Below the pieces are notes generated by a model. The model ran no database searches. It worked only from the letters and a program-made list of their open reading frames with translations, and was not told the DNA's origin. The position numbers and the translations under genes were made by a program. Shown in pieces: positions 45,545 through 57,683 of a stretch of 64,000 bases of DNA (its first letter is position 1; each line of letters begins with the position of its first letter). Source of the stretch: Marvania coccoides (lineage: Eukaryota; Chlorophyta; Trebouxiophyceae; Chlorellales; Chlorellaceae); contig OY978107.1 in NCBI GenBank assembly GCA_963854735.1, positions 875,501 through 939,500 on the forward strand, written 5' to 3'.

Positions 45545-48152
45545 CTACCATATCCTGTGCGAGAAGCTGTCCAGCGAGCGCAGGTAGTTTGGGATGACGT
45601 GGTCAGACAGCACCGTCTTGCACAGCTTGATGCGCCCGTAGGCCTCCTGAGGGACCCCGTCCAGCAGCACCATGGGCTCCGGGGGCGGCCCGATGGCCGG
45701 TTTCAGCGGGGGCAGCGGGCAGGTGGTGGCCCCTCCGCGCTCCACCATGTGCGTCCCCGCTGCCTCCTCTGCCCACACCATATCGTTCAAACTCAGCTCT
45801 GACAGCTGACGGGAGTGCCGGGGGTGCGCGCTGGGGGTGGTAACGTCATGTTCCGCACTGGACATCACGCCACCCATGTAGTCCTCCCCGTCCTCCATCT
45901 GCGCCTCTGGCCACTCCTCTGCTGCCCCTTCTCTCCTCCTGCCGCCGCCGCTCCCCCCCCCTCCCACACCGCTGTCTGGGGGCGCGGTTGACGCAGTGGC
46001 GTCCCCCCACTGCAGCCCCGGCACCAGTCGCGCAGGCACCAGGTGCATGATGCGACCAGCAGGGTACATCTGCCGCCGCCACGCCAACTCTTCCGCCCGC
46101 CCGCCCCTGCTGTCCCTGGAAGCCCCCCCCCTAGCCCCATTCCCACCATAGATGCCAGGACGAATGACAGACGGCACCAGCACGTCGCCTCCGCCTGCCC
46201 CCCGCTCCGCCGCCGCCTCTTTGCTCTCTTCCGCTCTCACAGCATCGGCGACCTCCCGCATCCGGAAGCTGGCTTCAGCCTCCAGGGCGCTGCGGTTTGC
46301 CCTGTCGCCGTCGCCGCTCAGCCCCAGCGCTGCCACCCCCTCGCAGTCGTCTTCGTACTCGAATTCATCAACCTCCAGTTCAGCCGAGTAGCCTAGCTCC
46401 ATGTCCAGGGGAGCGTGAGGGGCGTGCTGCTGCTGCGGCTGCTGCTGCGCCACCTCCAGGGAGGCGCTCAGCGTGGACACGGGGAGCTGGCTGGCTTGGG
46501 CCTCCTCCCTGGAGATTTGCGCAGCTTCGGCGGCGGCGGCGGCCAGGACGGCTTGATTGCCGCTCAGCACGCGCATCAACGTGGGCATGGCGCGTCCAGA
46601 AGCAGCAGCATCCCCGCCACCAACGGTGGCAGCAGCGCTGGCGCTGCGCTCGCGCTTGCCGCCGTGACCGGCAAGCGCACCGCCTGCCGCTGTTGCCGAA
46701 TCTGCCGCTGCATTGCCACCGCCCGCATCTCCTTCTCCACCTGCCGTTTGCCCACTGCCACTCTCCTTCTTGCTCTTTCCCCCCAGCCCCTTCAAGTCGC
46801 CGTCGCTGTTGCGGCGCTTCAGCTGCTGCGACCGCCCCGGCCGCCGCAGGTAGCATGCAGACAGCGTGCTGGCAGTCCACGAAGTCGCGGTGGCGGTGGC
46901 GCTGCCCACCCCACGGATGCCGCTCTCCACCACCCGCACAATCCTAGAAGCCCTCAGCTCCGCCCGCAGCTCCTGCCCCCACGAGCTCCGCCCCACCTCG
47001 TCCCGCAGAGCGTCGGCGCTGCCGGGGGAGATCGTCGGGATGACGTCAGTGTTGTGCACCACCGTGGTGACGTACCCCGCGCAGCTCTTGGCCAGCTCCA
47101 GCGTCATGCACGCGGGGCAGGCGATGGCGGTGCAGGTGGCACCAGCAAAGGACCCCCCCGTCTCCCGCAGCATCATCGTCAGCATGGCAGCGGTGCCGCC
47201 CCCCAAGCTGTGCCCCAGGATGTAGAGTTTGTACCCGGGGTTGACAGCCAGCGCCTCCGCCAGCTGGGCCTCCACCTGGCCTTTGAGCCAGCGAGCTGCC
47301 GCCAGCATGCCGAAATGGGAGTACCCCAGCACTACGCCGTTGGAATCAATGACGTGGTGGGGCTTGGAGGCGCCCGTGAGCGAGGTGAATGCGTCTTTGA
47401 AGGAGTGGGTGCCCCGCACCGCCAGCACGATGGCCTGCAGGGAGCGGTCGCGCGTGAGGACGAAGGACGGCTTTAGCACGCCAGCGCGAAGCTCCTGCAT
47501 CAGAATGTCCTCCTCCGCTGCACAAAGGCGATGATACACGAATTGGAAAGGGGTGAATGGTTGATTAAACGCGAAAAAATGGCTGAAACGCAGTAAAAAC
47601 ATTGGTTGGAAATAAGCAGAAACTCACGAATGCCCAGTATTTCCACCAGGTAGCGCCGCTGGAAGATGGGGCGCCGCTCTCTGAGGCCGGAGCAGTAGCG
47701 CAAGAAGCGATCCAGCCGCTTCAGCTCAATCTGCGCCTCGATGCGTTCTGCGCCGGTGGCGCCCAGCGCAAAGACGCGGCCGTGGCGGGCAATGTCGGCA
47801 ACGGGGTGCTCGTCTGCCTCCTTGCGGCACAGGTACGACAGCCCAATCAACAGGTCGACGGTGCGCCAGCGACCAAAGGTCTCGCCATAGGTGTACCTAT
47901 TGAAAATATAGAGTGTTGGGAGATGAGAAACATGTTGGTTGGGGAAGGAAGCGGGGCCGTGCCCGCGTTACGCCGCGGACCTGCTCACCTCAAGCCTTCT
48001 GCGAAAAAGTACAGGTCCTCTAGAAAGGAGCGTGGAGCGCTGTGCGCAGAGGAGTGGGTTTCGTCTAAAGGCCCACAGACACCGACTTGGTTTCGCGAAT
48101 AGTAATACAGCGCCAACGCGGTTCCAGCGGCGGCAACTGTAGTTGTAGCCAT
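45545..48152 (-). CDS. class 3 (sn-1 diacylglycerol-type) lipase with long C-terminal extension
   Basis: Three exons (48152..47989, 47896..47628, 47517..45545) give 801 aa. An N-terminal hydrophobic segment (VAAAGTALALYYYS) may anchor it in a membrane. The alpha/beta-hydrolase core has VLAVRGTHSFKDAFTSLT (oxyanion region), LYILGHSLGGGTAAMLTMML with the catalytic Ser in GHSLG, an Asp in HNTDVIPTISP, and YGRIKLCKTVLSDHVIPNYL near the end, where the conserved His lies. Between the core and that end is a disordered stretch of about 400 residues rich in Ala, Gly and acids. The plan is that of plant and animal sn-1-specific diacylglycerol lipases and related class 3 lipases. The lipid substrate is inferred. 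Confidence 0.88.
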
Positions 48153-49052
48153 AGTTGCCTATTTGCACAAAAACTTTATTAAATGCTATTCGATTATTAT
48201 TTTCTTGGAGTTCATTGTTGTTGAAAATATGCGGTGCGAGACCAACTGTCTTCAAAAATTAGCACATTAGACGAAATCGATGCATTAAAAAGTGCGGTTT
48301 GGGCGAACAAGCAGAACCGCTTGTATGCCTATAGAAACGAGGTTGGCGCTTTTTTTTCCCCCAAGGTTTTCTCAAAGCTCCAGCTGGAATGCATGGGACG
48401 AGTACTTCTGCGAGAATTGCATGGATCTTAAGATGGCATTGCCGATGAAACACCTCCGCGCGCCGTCTATTTGACGCACTGGCAGTCACCAGTTGCAGGT
48501 GAATCGTACTCTCACTTGACGCCCAGACCGAGCTTAAAAACTCTGCAATAGAACCGCTGCGCACTAATGCGCATTAAAAACGCCACGACTCCGTCTGTAT
48601 TTCACTCAGAGCTGTGATTTGTTTTGCAGAGTTTGACGCTGTGTTGCTCAATGTAGCAAAGCGTTGGGGGTGTCCACGAGATGAAGGCTAAACAACGCTA
48701 AACAACTGCCCCTTTCCATGTTTTATTGCTACTAGTTAATCAAGGTTGAAGCGTCCGCGGCGTAGGTGGCGATGCCGGTCGTTGCCACGCGACGTCGCCG
48801 TGGCGTTTCAAATTTCAATGCAGCTAGGGTCTCGATATTAACTTGCACATCTCAGACACGGGGGTGGGGGAGTCCGGTGGAGGGTAAGCTCGGCTGTCTG
48901 AAATAATTTCAAACCTTCAGCCAAAGCGAGCGCCTCCCTGGCGGCATCTCTGCGCCGTCAAAATTGCATTTCAAAATTGTTTATAGATAAACGTAAAAAA
49001 ATCCCCAGACTTTGAGGAAATGTCCTATGTTTGAGTGAAATGTATTGAAACC
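48153..49052. other. divergent intergenic region, about 0.9 kb
   Basis: Promoters of the lipase (-) and acetyl-CoA transporter (+). It contains a near-palindrome around 48785-48804 centred on CGACGTCG, and two nearby copies of GCTAAACAAC (near 48689-48707). No gene recognised. Confidence 0.45.
48785..48804. promoter_or_regulatory. near-palindrome centred on CGACGTCG
   Basis: GCCACG-CGACGTCG-CCGTGGC is nearly symmetric around a GACGTC core of the kind bound by bZIP factors, in the divergent promoter of the lipase and transporter genes. Function is inferred only. Confidence 0.3.
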
Positions 49053-51106
49053 ATGAAGCCCAAAGCGTCTGCGGACCTGGACATACAAGAAAAGGGGACA
49101 TTAAGTCATAAAGATCACACGATGAAGGCGATCGCGCCATCAAACGTGCGTCCTGCTCTCAACGACTCTCTTCCATCTGGAAGCCATCACCTGAGCTTCT
49201 CTCTTTCCTCTTCTCATTCGCAGGGGCCCAGCATTCGGGAGGAGTGGACCAGCGTGCTGCTGCTCATCGTGCTGTACATGATGCAGGGCATCCCCCTGGG
49301 GCTGAGCATGGGGAGCATGTGAGAGTCATTTTGGCCACTTGTGCCGCCTCCTCCTCTATTACACTCCATTCTTCCTACTGTTTCTCTCTTGCCCAATTTT
49401 CCAGGCCGTTTTTAATGCGTTCGACCATGTCCTACACCAAGATCGGCATCTTCACCCTGGCTGCCTACCCCTACTCCTTCAAGCTGCTGTGGTCCCCCAT
49501 AGTCGACACACTGTACTTTCGCTCTGTGGGCCGCCGCAAGTCCTGGATCATCCCGCTGCAGATTGCGTCCGCCACGCTCATGATCACCACAGGGGGGTGG
49601 CTGGAGGCGCGCCTGGCGGCGGCGGACGCCGTCAGCATCACTGCCCTGTTTTTTGGCCTGGTGATGCTGGCGGCCACCCAAGACATCGCGGTGGACGGCT
49701 GGGCGCTGACGCTGCTGTCTAAGCACAACGTGGGCTTCGCTGCCACGTGCCAAACCGTGGGCATGAACATTGGGTACTTTTCTTCGTTCACCGTCTTTTT
49801 GGCGCTGTCAGACCCAGAATTTTGCGCGGGGTACCTGGGGACGGCCCCCGGGCAGCCCCTGGTGACGCTGAAGGGCTACCTGTGGTTCTGGGGATGGATG
49901 TACCTGGCGGTGACTGCAGCAGTGGCGGTGCTGAAAAACGAGCACAAGCACAAGAAGAAGGGACAGCCTCTGGCAGGCAAGGCGGCGGCTGGAAAGGCAG
50001 GTGCAGATGGCGCTGCGCATGGTCCAGATGCTAATGCGGATGAAGCGCCGAATGCGAGGCCCGCTGCCCTGTCTGCACCCTCTCGGCGTCGCAGCATGCG
50101 GCTGGCAGCGCAAGCGGCGGCTGCAGCGGCGCTCCCGCTGTCCCCCTTCCAGAGCGAGACGCCGGATGCCCATGCGAGCAGCGCCGCCAGAAACGGAGAC
50201 GCCGCCCTGCTGCTGGGCCGCACCCTTTCCTTTGAAGACCACAGAGCTTCTGGAGAGGAAGGCGAAGCAGGAGTGGAGGAGGAAGAGGACATTCGGGAGG
50301 CGTACGCGCAGCTGTGGCGCGTGATTGCGCTGCCTTCGGTGCGTCTGCTGGCCTGCGTGCTCATGGTGGCTCGCCTGGGCATGCTGGCAGCTGAGAGCGC
50401 AGCCCCGCTGAAACTCCTCGAAAAGGGGGTCAGTAAGGAGGCGCTGGCGGGACTGGTTTTGGTGGAATTCCCAGTGGAGCTCGTGTCCGCGGTGGTTGCC
50501 GGGCGGTGGGCAGCTTCTAGCCACCCCCTCAAGCCCTACTTCACTGGCTACAGATTCCGCCTCACCCTCGCGGCCTCCACTTCCGCCGCTGTCTACTTCT
50601 TTCCCAAAGGCGCGGTGGCGCTGAGCGACGCCCCTGGCGCGTTTGCGGTGCTGGCCGCCCTGGGGGTGGCCACCAGTTTTTCATCCACTCTCATGTTCAC
50701 TGCCCTCGGCGATTTCTTCAACAGGGTATCAGATCCAGCCATGGGCGGCGCGTATTTGACGCTGCTAAACACCCTCGCCAACGTGGGGGTGGTTGTGCCC
50801 AAGCTCGCGGTGTTTGCTGCCATCGATTTTTTGACAACGAGGCGCTGCACTGCGGCAAACGAAGGAGGGTGGCTGGATGCCCAGTGCGGTCCTGCGTCGG
50901 CAGCAGGGGCGGCAGATGGAGCGTGCATTGACGCGGGAGGGAGCTGCGTGGTGGTGCGGGATGGTTTTTATGTGCTGACGGCTGGATCTGCGGTGGCAGG
51001 CGTGGTGATAGGGGCGTGGCTGCAGAAGGCGTTGCAGCGGCTGCAGAAGGTGCCGTCAACGGCATGGAGGGCGCAACAGCAACAGCATCGAGCGGGGAAG
51101 GCATAG
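49053..51106 (+). CDS. acetyl-CoA transporter, SLC33A1 (AT-1) family
   Basis: Three exons (49053..49145, 49224..49318, 49405..51106) give 629 aa. Hallmarks: LLLIVLYMMQGIPLGLSMGSMPF, YPYSFKLLWSPIVDTLYF, GRRKSWIIPLQ, and LAATQDIAVDGWALTLLS, which is the AT-1 signature. Later ones are TALGDFFNRVSDPAMGGAYLTLLNTLANVG and a Cys-rich lumenal loop. In animals the protein imports acetyl-CoA into the ER/Golgi lumen. A hydrophilic loop of about 100 residues between the two halves is Ala-rich and poorly conserved. The first intron (49146-49223) is a multiple of three without stops, so its removal rests on the good donor and strong pyrimidine tract. Confidence 0.92.
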
Positions 51107-51543
51107 ATTATTTTATTCTCGGAGTGGCAAAGGTTGTGAGAGAAACTGTGTACTTAAATGATGAACTTTATAGTGTACAAAACAAAGAATGAGGGGGGGG
51201 GGGGGACGGCGTGGGATACCTTGTACGGGCATGGAGGAACCAGCAGCAAGAGAATAATAATCAGCTTTGGATGCTGAGGGCTGTGGACATGGTTCCACAA
51301 GTATTCCCGTCCATGCACTTTCCAAGCTAGCTGCTGGTTTCCCACCATTCCAAAGCCACCACACGCCACCAGCTACCTAGAAATAGTATTGCGTTTCCAT
51401 CCTAACCGTCTATACGGAAAGCGCGCCTAAAAAAGATTGAAAATTGCCTTTTGGCCGAAAAAGGATGGTCTCAAAGAAGAGGAGGAAAGACGTCTACTGC
51501 CGCATTGTTGTTGCTACATTTCTCAATATGGGTATGGACTCCT
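51107..51543. other. convergent intergenic region
   Basis: 3' flanks of the acetyl-CoA transporter (+) and the bL21c gene (-), with a run of about 13 G at 51193-51205. No gene recognised. Confidence 0.45.
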
Positions 51544-52275
51544 CTACTGGCTGATTTTTGTGACCATGAACTTGGTGAGCGGCTGGCGGTGGCCGTTTGT
51601 GCGGCGGTAGTGCTTCTTGGGCTTCATCTTGTACACAATGACCTTGGGCCCCTTCATCTCCTCAAGGATCTCAGCCTCCACGGTGGCACCCGCCAGGTAG
51701 GGCTTGCCCACGTGGAACTTGCCAGACTCCTTGAGCGCCAGCACGCGGCCCAGGCTGATCTTGGTGCCGACCTCCGCCTGCAGAGGAGAGAAAAAAAATG
51801 TACTTCAGCCCCCGGCAAATCAATGCGCTATCCAGTTAGCACGTTCATTGACATGTGTGCCGTCTCTCACCTCCAGCCTGTTGACAGTGTACCACCTGCC
51901 CTCCTCCACGATCAGCTGGTGCCCTCCAATCTCCACCACCGCGTATGTGTCCGCAACCTGGGCGTACGATGGCTCAGGCGAAAGAGTAGCCACTGCGCCA
52001 GGGGCTGCATCGAGAAAATCGCACAATTGTTCGCGTCAGTTTGGTGGGCCGGCCGAAACGCACATTTGCTACAACTCATTGGCGGCCCGAATGCACCGTC
52101 CGATCCCCCGCCGCTCACCTTCAACCGCTTGGGCCGTCACTGTGAGTCGCGATGCGCTGGTCGAGACGCCCGCCCGGCTGCTGGTGGCTGCGCTGCGAAA
52201 GAGTGTAGATGAACGAGGCTGCTGCACAGCCGGCCGGGCGGCCAGGCGGCTGGCAAGGATACTCTGAGCCTGCAT
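51544..52275 (-). CDS. RPL21: plastid large-subunit ribosomal protein bL21c
   Basis: Three exons (52275..52119, 52004..51871, 51777..51544) give 174 aa. About 55 residues of Ser/Arg/Ala-rich transit peptide are followed by the L21 fold: [90 protein letters not shown]. This is a bacterial-type L21 made in the nucleus and imported into the chloroplast. The ATG at 52275 was chosen because it begins the transit peptide; no other ATG fits between it and the nearest upstream stop. Confidence 0.95.
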
Positions 52276-52580
52276 TATGTAGTCGTGCAAAATGCAATTA
52301 CAACGGGACGTATTTTTTCCGAGAATTTTTTCTCTCTCTCTTTTTTGGATGGAGGCGCCCGTTTTCCTTTCTTTCTTCTATACATTGCGATTTCCTTTGC
52401 CAGGTGAGGATCTAGCGACTCTTGCGTGCCAACAGAACTGCCAGGACGCTGTCCATGTGTTAGTTGATCACTTGCGCTGCCCAACCATCCCCCTTTTTCG
52501 GCCCCCGGCTGAGTTTTTTTCACCTGCCAGCATCGTTCAATTTTGAATATTAGGACCCTTGTTGGCCGGGTTTCAGACCG
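52276..52580. other. divergent promoter region
   Basis: About 300 bases separating the bL21c gene (-) and the coiled-coil gene at 52581 (+). No recognised gene or repeat. Confidence 0.45.
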
Positions 52581-54083
52581 ATGAGCCGGCGTCAAACGCG
52601 TCAAAACAGCCATATGGTGTCTCCCCCGGGCCAGCCAAGGCGCAGGTACGAGGCTTGCATGCTATTTCCTCACTTACATAAAATGACATGGTTTTCTCGC
52701 TCTCGCTCGCTCTGTGCGGAGCCGGGTTCGCGCTCAAACCTTGCAAATTGATCTGGTAGTACCATGTGTCTCGCAACTGTAGTGGCCCTCAGGGTGGCGA
52801 CCCGCTGGCGGTTGCGGCCAACGTTGTTACCGACCCTCGCTTCATTGTAGGGGCTGTCATCAGCTGGAAGCTGCTGTCGAGGGTGAGTACGCCGCATGTG
52901 TGAATGGTTCATTTGTGAGGGCCCCGGTCTTGACACCCCCAAACTCCTTGCAGGTCTTGAAGCGGCCGGCAAAGAAGCACTTTGGGCGGCGCCTGCCGTG
53001 CCCCGAGAGCGGCGAGCCTGCAAGCTCTGCGCAGCAGACGGTCATCAACCAGAGACTAGAGGTGCGTGCAATTGATTGGGGTTTGCAACATTATATGCTT
53101 CCACTCTTTTGTTTTTTCTTCTTCTGACTGTGCATTGCTTTTCTGCAGGCGGAAATTGAGGACATGCGGGCACTGGTGGCCAAATTGAAGGCGGACAACG
53201 AGTCCATGGCGGCACATGTGGACAAGCTGCAGTCACAAGACAGCAAAACGAGCATGAACCTGAGGAAGGCAACGCCCAAGGGCCTGGCTGCCGCCTTTGA
53301 CGCTGTCAGCGATTCGCCCTTCCGGGGGGATTCCAGCGCCAGCGAGCCCGACACCCCCTCCGTTTACGACTGCGAGGTCATCCACAGCCACAGCATCCTG
53401 CGCACCGAGCCTTGCCTGCCGCTGGATGTTGAGGTGCGACGGCTGCAGCAGGAAAACCTCCAGGTGAGCGGCTAACAAAATGGAGGGCAGGCGTAATTGT
53501 GTGCCTGGTTTCCTTCAATTCAGTACAGTAATTATCGGGTACATTGTAGGGTTTCTTCTCTTTTTGGCATTGTTGTACTAGTCCGCAGGGTTAGTACAGG
53601 CTGTAACCCCTTTGTACCTCATCCTCGCCTCCCTGTTCCCTCCCCACGTATGTCTGACCCGAATGCATCTTCTTTGCTTGCCATCTGCAGCTGCGCATTG
53701 CCGTGGAGTCGCTACAGGTAGAAAATGACGAGCTGGCAGACCGCCTGCTGGAGGTGGCGTTCCCCGACCCCTCGTGCAGCTGGGGCTCGCCGGTGGACAG
53801 CGAGGACGGTGGAAACGAGGCGGACGCAGAGGACGCGGGCGGCGCCAGCGTGCTGAGCACGCCAGCCAGGGCGGAGGAGCTCGGCGAAGTTGCGGCAGAG
53901 GTGCAGGTCGCGGCGACACCGCGCGGCGAGTGTATCACTCTGGGCATCGAGACGCCGCTGGGGGACAAGTTCAAGAGCCCTGGAACGCCCGGACTGCTGT
54001 CTGAGGTAGCGCCACATCCGTCGTCCATCTCACCTGGGAGCAGCCTGCAAGACCAGACTTCCTCTTCTGACCTCGAATATTGA
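52581..54083 (+). CDS. coiled-coil protein, unknown
   Basis: Five exons (52581..52645, 52783..52882, 52954..53061, 53149..53463, 53691..54083) join in frame to 326 aa. No family recognised. The N-terminus is basic. A short segment (DPRFIVGAVISWKLLSRVLKR) precedes a coiled coil (INQRLEAEIEDMRALVAKLKAD, then LDVEVRRLQQENLQLRIAVESLQVENDELADRLLEVAF) that runs across two introns without breaking the heptads, which supports the splice choices. The C-terminal third is acidic, Ser/Pro-rich and probably disordered, with ThrPro sites (ATPRGE, LSTPARAEEL, PGTPGLL) that could be phosphorylated. Confidence 0.62.
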
Positions 54084-54411
54084 GCCTCCCGTTTATTTAT
54101 GTACGAAAGATATGGTTTGTGTAATAATCTTGAAGCAGGGAGCCAAACCGAAGGCGCGCGGCGACTTTGGGCACGCGCCCGCAAGAAAGTTGGAGCTCAG
54201 TTTTTTTCATCAATCGGTTCAACGCTGCGTTGTTCGACCGGTTGCTTGGGTTTCCGTTTTATGCACAACGTGCAGCCATTTTAATAGAGTACGTAGGATT
54301 GTTTTTTTTCTCGTCGGGCAGATAATATAATAAACTCGTTGTTTCGGCAGGACGCTGGTTTGGGCCTGGGTTAAAGGGGGCTCGCAATGCGCTTTTAATT
54401 GTACCATATTT
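54084..54411. other. tandem intergenic region
   Basis: 3' flank of the coiled-coil gene and presumed promoter of the SBP-box gene. No gene recognised. Confidence 0.45.
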
Positions 54412-56720
54412 ATGCAATCAGAGGGCGAACCCGGCGACGGGGACGAGGGGCGCTGCTCGCCCCCCCCGACCTCAACTCAGATGCCATCGAGCCCCTCGCA
54501 GCAGCCCGGCACCAGCCATCTGGACCCAGCTGGCGAAAAAACCGATCCAACGCATCAGCGGCCAGGGGGCACGCCCGCGCGCACCCCCGATCGCCCCAAG
54601 CGCCCGTGCAGGGTGCCTGGCTGCAACTCCGACGTTTCCGACCTAAAGTCCTTTAACTGGCGCTACCGCATCTGCGAGGAGCACCGCTCTGCGGCCTCGG
54701 TGGTCCTGGACGGCATCAGGATGCGGTTCTGCCAGATGTGCGCCAAGTTCCACGACCTCGTCGAGTTTCAAGGTAAGGGGGACGGCGGACGGCGCCAGCA
54801 GTCACTGTGGTACTACTATCTCCGGTAACTCAAGCTTTTCTGCTGCTGCTGGCGAGGGTCCCCCCACTCTCGCCCGCCAATTTCCCTGACGCCCCGAATG
54901 ACTCGTCGCCCGCAGGAAGGAAGATGAGCTGCCAGAAGAAGCTGGAGGATCACAACGCTCGGCGGCGGGTTGGGGCACTCGCCAGGGACGGCCACGGCTC
55001 AGGCAAGCGTGCGAACAACGATGTCAGGGGTTACCGCTCCATTTCGGACCCGCACCATTCTGGATCTCACTCTGGAGAGGACCCCCTGCCCCGGGTGACC
55101 AACGTTGTAGACCCCCTCCAGGCAGCGCTGGCGGTCACGCTGGCGCAGCAGCAGCGGGCCGCGGGTGGTGGACACGGGGGCATGCCTCAGTTGGGGGTGC
55201 CTCCGCAGGGAATGCCGCCCCCCCTTGCGTGGCCCAGCTCAGGTGCAGGGCTGATGCCGCAGGCAAAGCCCACTGCCAACCAGCTGTTGTCCGCGTTTTT
55301 GCAGCTGGCGCACGCGGGGGGAGGGGTGGGTGGGGGCGGGGGCATGCCTCCCGGCCCGCAGCAGTTTGCGTCGCGCCTTCAACCGCAGCGCCAGGTGGCG
55401 TTGCCGCCGCTGCCGCCGCAGGACAACCGCAACCCTCTGCCGCACCTGCTGTCCAGCCTGGCTGCGCTCGCCGGAGCCAGCATGGAGATGAAACACGCGG
55501 GTGGTGGGTCGCTACCCCTTCCACCGCAGCAGCAGCAGTTTCATGCTTCCCAGCCGCAAGACCTCCCAAGCAATGAAAAAGCTGCCGAAATCGAGGCAGC
55601 AGCGGAAGCAGAAGCGCACAATCGTGGTGATGGTGTTGAATACGCTTCCGACAGTCGGCTGGTGCGCATGTCCATCAAGCTGTTTGGCTGCGAGCCTGAC
55701 GCTCTCTCGTCTCACGTGCGATCGGAACTCGACTCCCTGCTGGACGTGGCTGCAGACCAGCTGGAAGCTACGGGGTACCTGCGTCCTGGGTGCGCCCACG
55801 TGACGTTCGATGTGAGGGTCCCTGCCGGCAGGCTTGGGGGGCGGCAGCTGGGGGCGTCGGATGCTGTGAGGGTGGCAGAAGCGCTGCTGCAGCGGTCAGG
55901 CTCCTACGGCCCGTTTGTGGTGCAAGTAGGGAATGAAGTGGGGGTGGGAGCCAGACCCCGGCCTGGAAAGGAGGAAATAATGAGTGAGGCCGCCGCCGCC
56001 GCAGCGTCGTCCTCTTCATCGGTGATGAAAAGCGGCAGCTGTGAGGGGATGGTGCCCGTGCTGCACCCTCCTGAGCCCCGCTGCGTGGTGGCGGGACGGC
56101 GGATGGTGGTGAGGCTGAGCGGGCGCGGCATTTCGCGCCCCACCGACCTGCCGCTGTGCCGCCAGCGTGGGTGCAACGTTACGCTGGACGTGCTGGGCAG
56201 CAGCTACGACGCCGCCGCCGCGGCGGAAGAATGCAGCGACGGGGAGTTTGAAGATGCGGGGGCCTCGGCAGTGGAGCTTGGTCTCTTCTTGCCTAGCTCG
56301 TCGTCGCCGTCGCCCACCATGCACCCGCTGGAGTCTCCAAAGCAGCAGCAGAAACAGGAGGAGGCGGAGGAGTGGGTTGAGGTGCGACCTCTGGGGCTGC
56401 TGCCAGGTTGCGCGGAGATCGAGGTCGAGCGTGGCGGAGCACTGCTCAGCCCAGCGGTGCCGTTGCTGGTGCTGCCAGACTGCCAGGGCGCGGCGGCGGC
56501 GGCGGAAGAGGTGCGATGTGGGCTGGCGGAGGCTGGGTGGAGCGGGGCTGTGGCTGATCAGTTCCTGAGGGATGTGGGAGCGGTGCTGCAGTGGCAAAAC
56601 AGCAGCGTCGCCGGCGGCGGGGCGGAGGATGCCAAGCTGGCTGCGCTGGCGGCCCAGCTGGTGAGCGTGTGTGGCAATGCAAGCTGGGTGTCTTTGTCTC
56701 AGCTTTTGAAGCGTGCGTGA
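54412..56720 (+). CDS. SBP-box transcription factor, long SPL1/CRR1-like class
   Basis: Two exons (54412..54772, 54916..56720) give 721 aa. A disordered N-terminus precedes the SBP DNA-binding domain, with zinc finger 1 C-x4-C-x16-C-x2-H (CRVPGC to ICEEH) and finger 2 C-x2-C-x3-H-x11-C (CQMCAKFH to SCQKKL), the latter completed across the intron. A bipartite basic signal follows (KKLEDHNARRR). After a Pro/Gln/Gly-rich stretch comes MSIKLFGCEPDALSSHVRSELDSLL and a beta-rich part, as in the large plant SPL1/SPL12/SPL7 and algal CRR1 copper-response group. The ankyrin part found in some of those was not seen. Binding to GTAC-core promoters and a role in copper or general regulation are inferred from the family. 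Confidence 0.9.
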
Positions 56721-57074
56721 GTAGAGTGCTGCCCTTGTTGTGATGCGTGGCAGGCAGGCGGTTTTCGTTATTTCCCCCTTTCAAGACGTACCCTATACCC
56801 TCTATACCAAACTACTGTCATACTAACCTTCTCCCAATGACTGCTAACTTCTTTACTGGTTCCTTTTTTACTCTTCCCCCACTCTAGAAAAAAATGATAC
56901 TGCCAGTCAAACTTTCTTTTTCCTGCTCTTGTTCTTTTGACTTTTTATTAGTCTCTCGTCCTTTCGTCTCCCTCGGTTCCTCAAACGGATTTTTACCTTT
57001 GTGTGCGTACTGCCATATCATCAATATTTTCGTATTGAGCCAAGTCTCAGCCTTGTCCTACTCTGTTTTTAACA
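56721..57074. other. tandem intergenic region
   Basis: 3' flank of the SBP-box gene and promoter of the next gene. Pyrimidine-rich, with no gene recognised. Confidence 0.45.
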
Positions 57075-57527
57075 ATGTCTGCTCAAGATCCTTATGCAAT
57101 GAATGAGGACGGCACAGTAAAAGACGCGGTCGCCTTCCGCGAGGCCCTTAAAGCAGACCCCGCCAAGATGGAGGCCCTGGAGCAGGAGCCGGAGGTGCTG
57201 AAAATCGTCGTGGGAGACGACATCCACGCGTTTCAAGAGCTCGTCAAGTCTGTGCATCAGGTACAGCCCTCAAAAAGCGGGGTTTCATCGCAATTTTGCA
57301 CACTCTGACGCTCGCAAATCGTTTTAAAAATAATACAGGCCGAGAAGAAGCGCGCGGACCGGCTGAACAAGGGCATGGCTGAGCGCACCATAGACGCGCA
57401 GCGGGTCTCAGCCACTGTGCCCCGCGACACTGTGCAGCTGTACGCCCAGCTGCGGGAGTCTGGCCTGCAGTACGGCCCCGCCTTCCGGCTCCTCAGAAAC
57501 GTGCACACCCCGGACATGACGAGCTGA
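57075..57527 (+). CDS. short protein ending in a PKS-dehydratase-like motif, unknown
   Basis: Two exons (57075..57260, 57339..57527) give 124 aa. The N-terminal half is helical and acidic (REALKADPAKMEALEQEPEV, IVVGDDIHAFQELVKSVHQ). The C-terminal half ends VPRDTVQLYAQLRESGLQYGPAFRLLRNVH and stops eight residues later. The pattern LY-x2-L-x3-GL-x-YGPAFR-x-LR is the start of the second hot-dog half in dehydratase domains of polyketide synthases, but nothing else of such a domain follows. It could be a captured fragment, a relic or chance similarity. Splice sites and the TGTAA at 57642 support expression. Confidence 0.6.
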
Positions 57528-57641
57528 CCATGTGACGCGTTTGATTTGTCTTTGTGTTGCTTGCACTTGCAGCAGACTTGGAAAATTTGAAATTTACTTG
57601 AAAAGGCCTTGCTTTGTCATCAAACGTCACAAGTAATGTCA

Positions 57642-57646
57642 TGTAA
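57642..57646 (+). terminator. TGTAA polyadenylation signal of the 57075 gene
   Basis: TGTAA lies 115 bases after the stop, close to the 3' end of the convergent SMEK gene. Confidence 0.4.
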
Positions 57647-57683
57647 TCAAATAATATGAGTCTCGCAACCGCATCACAATCGC

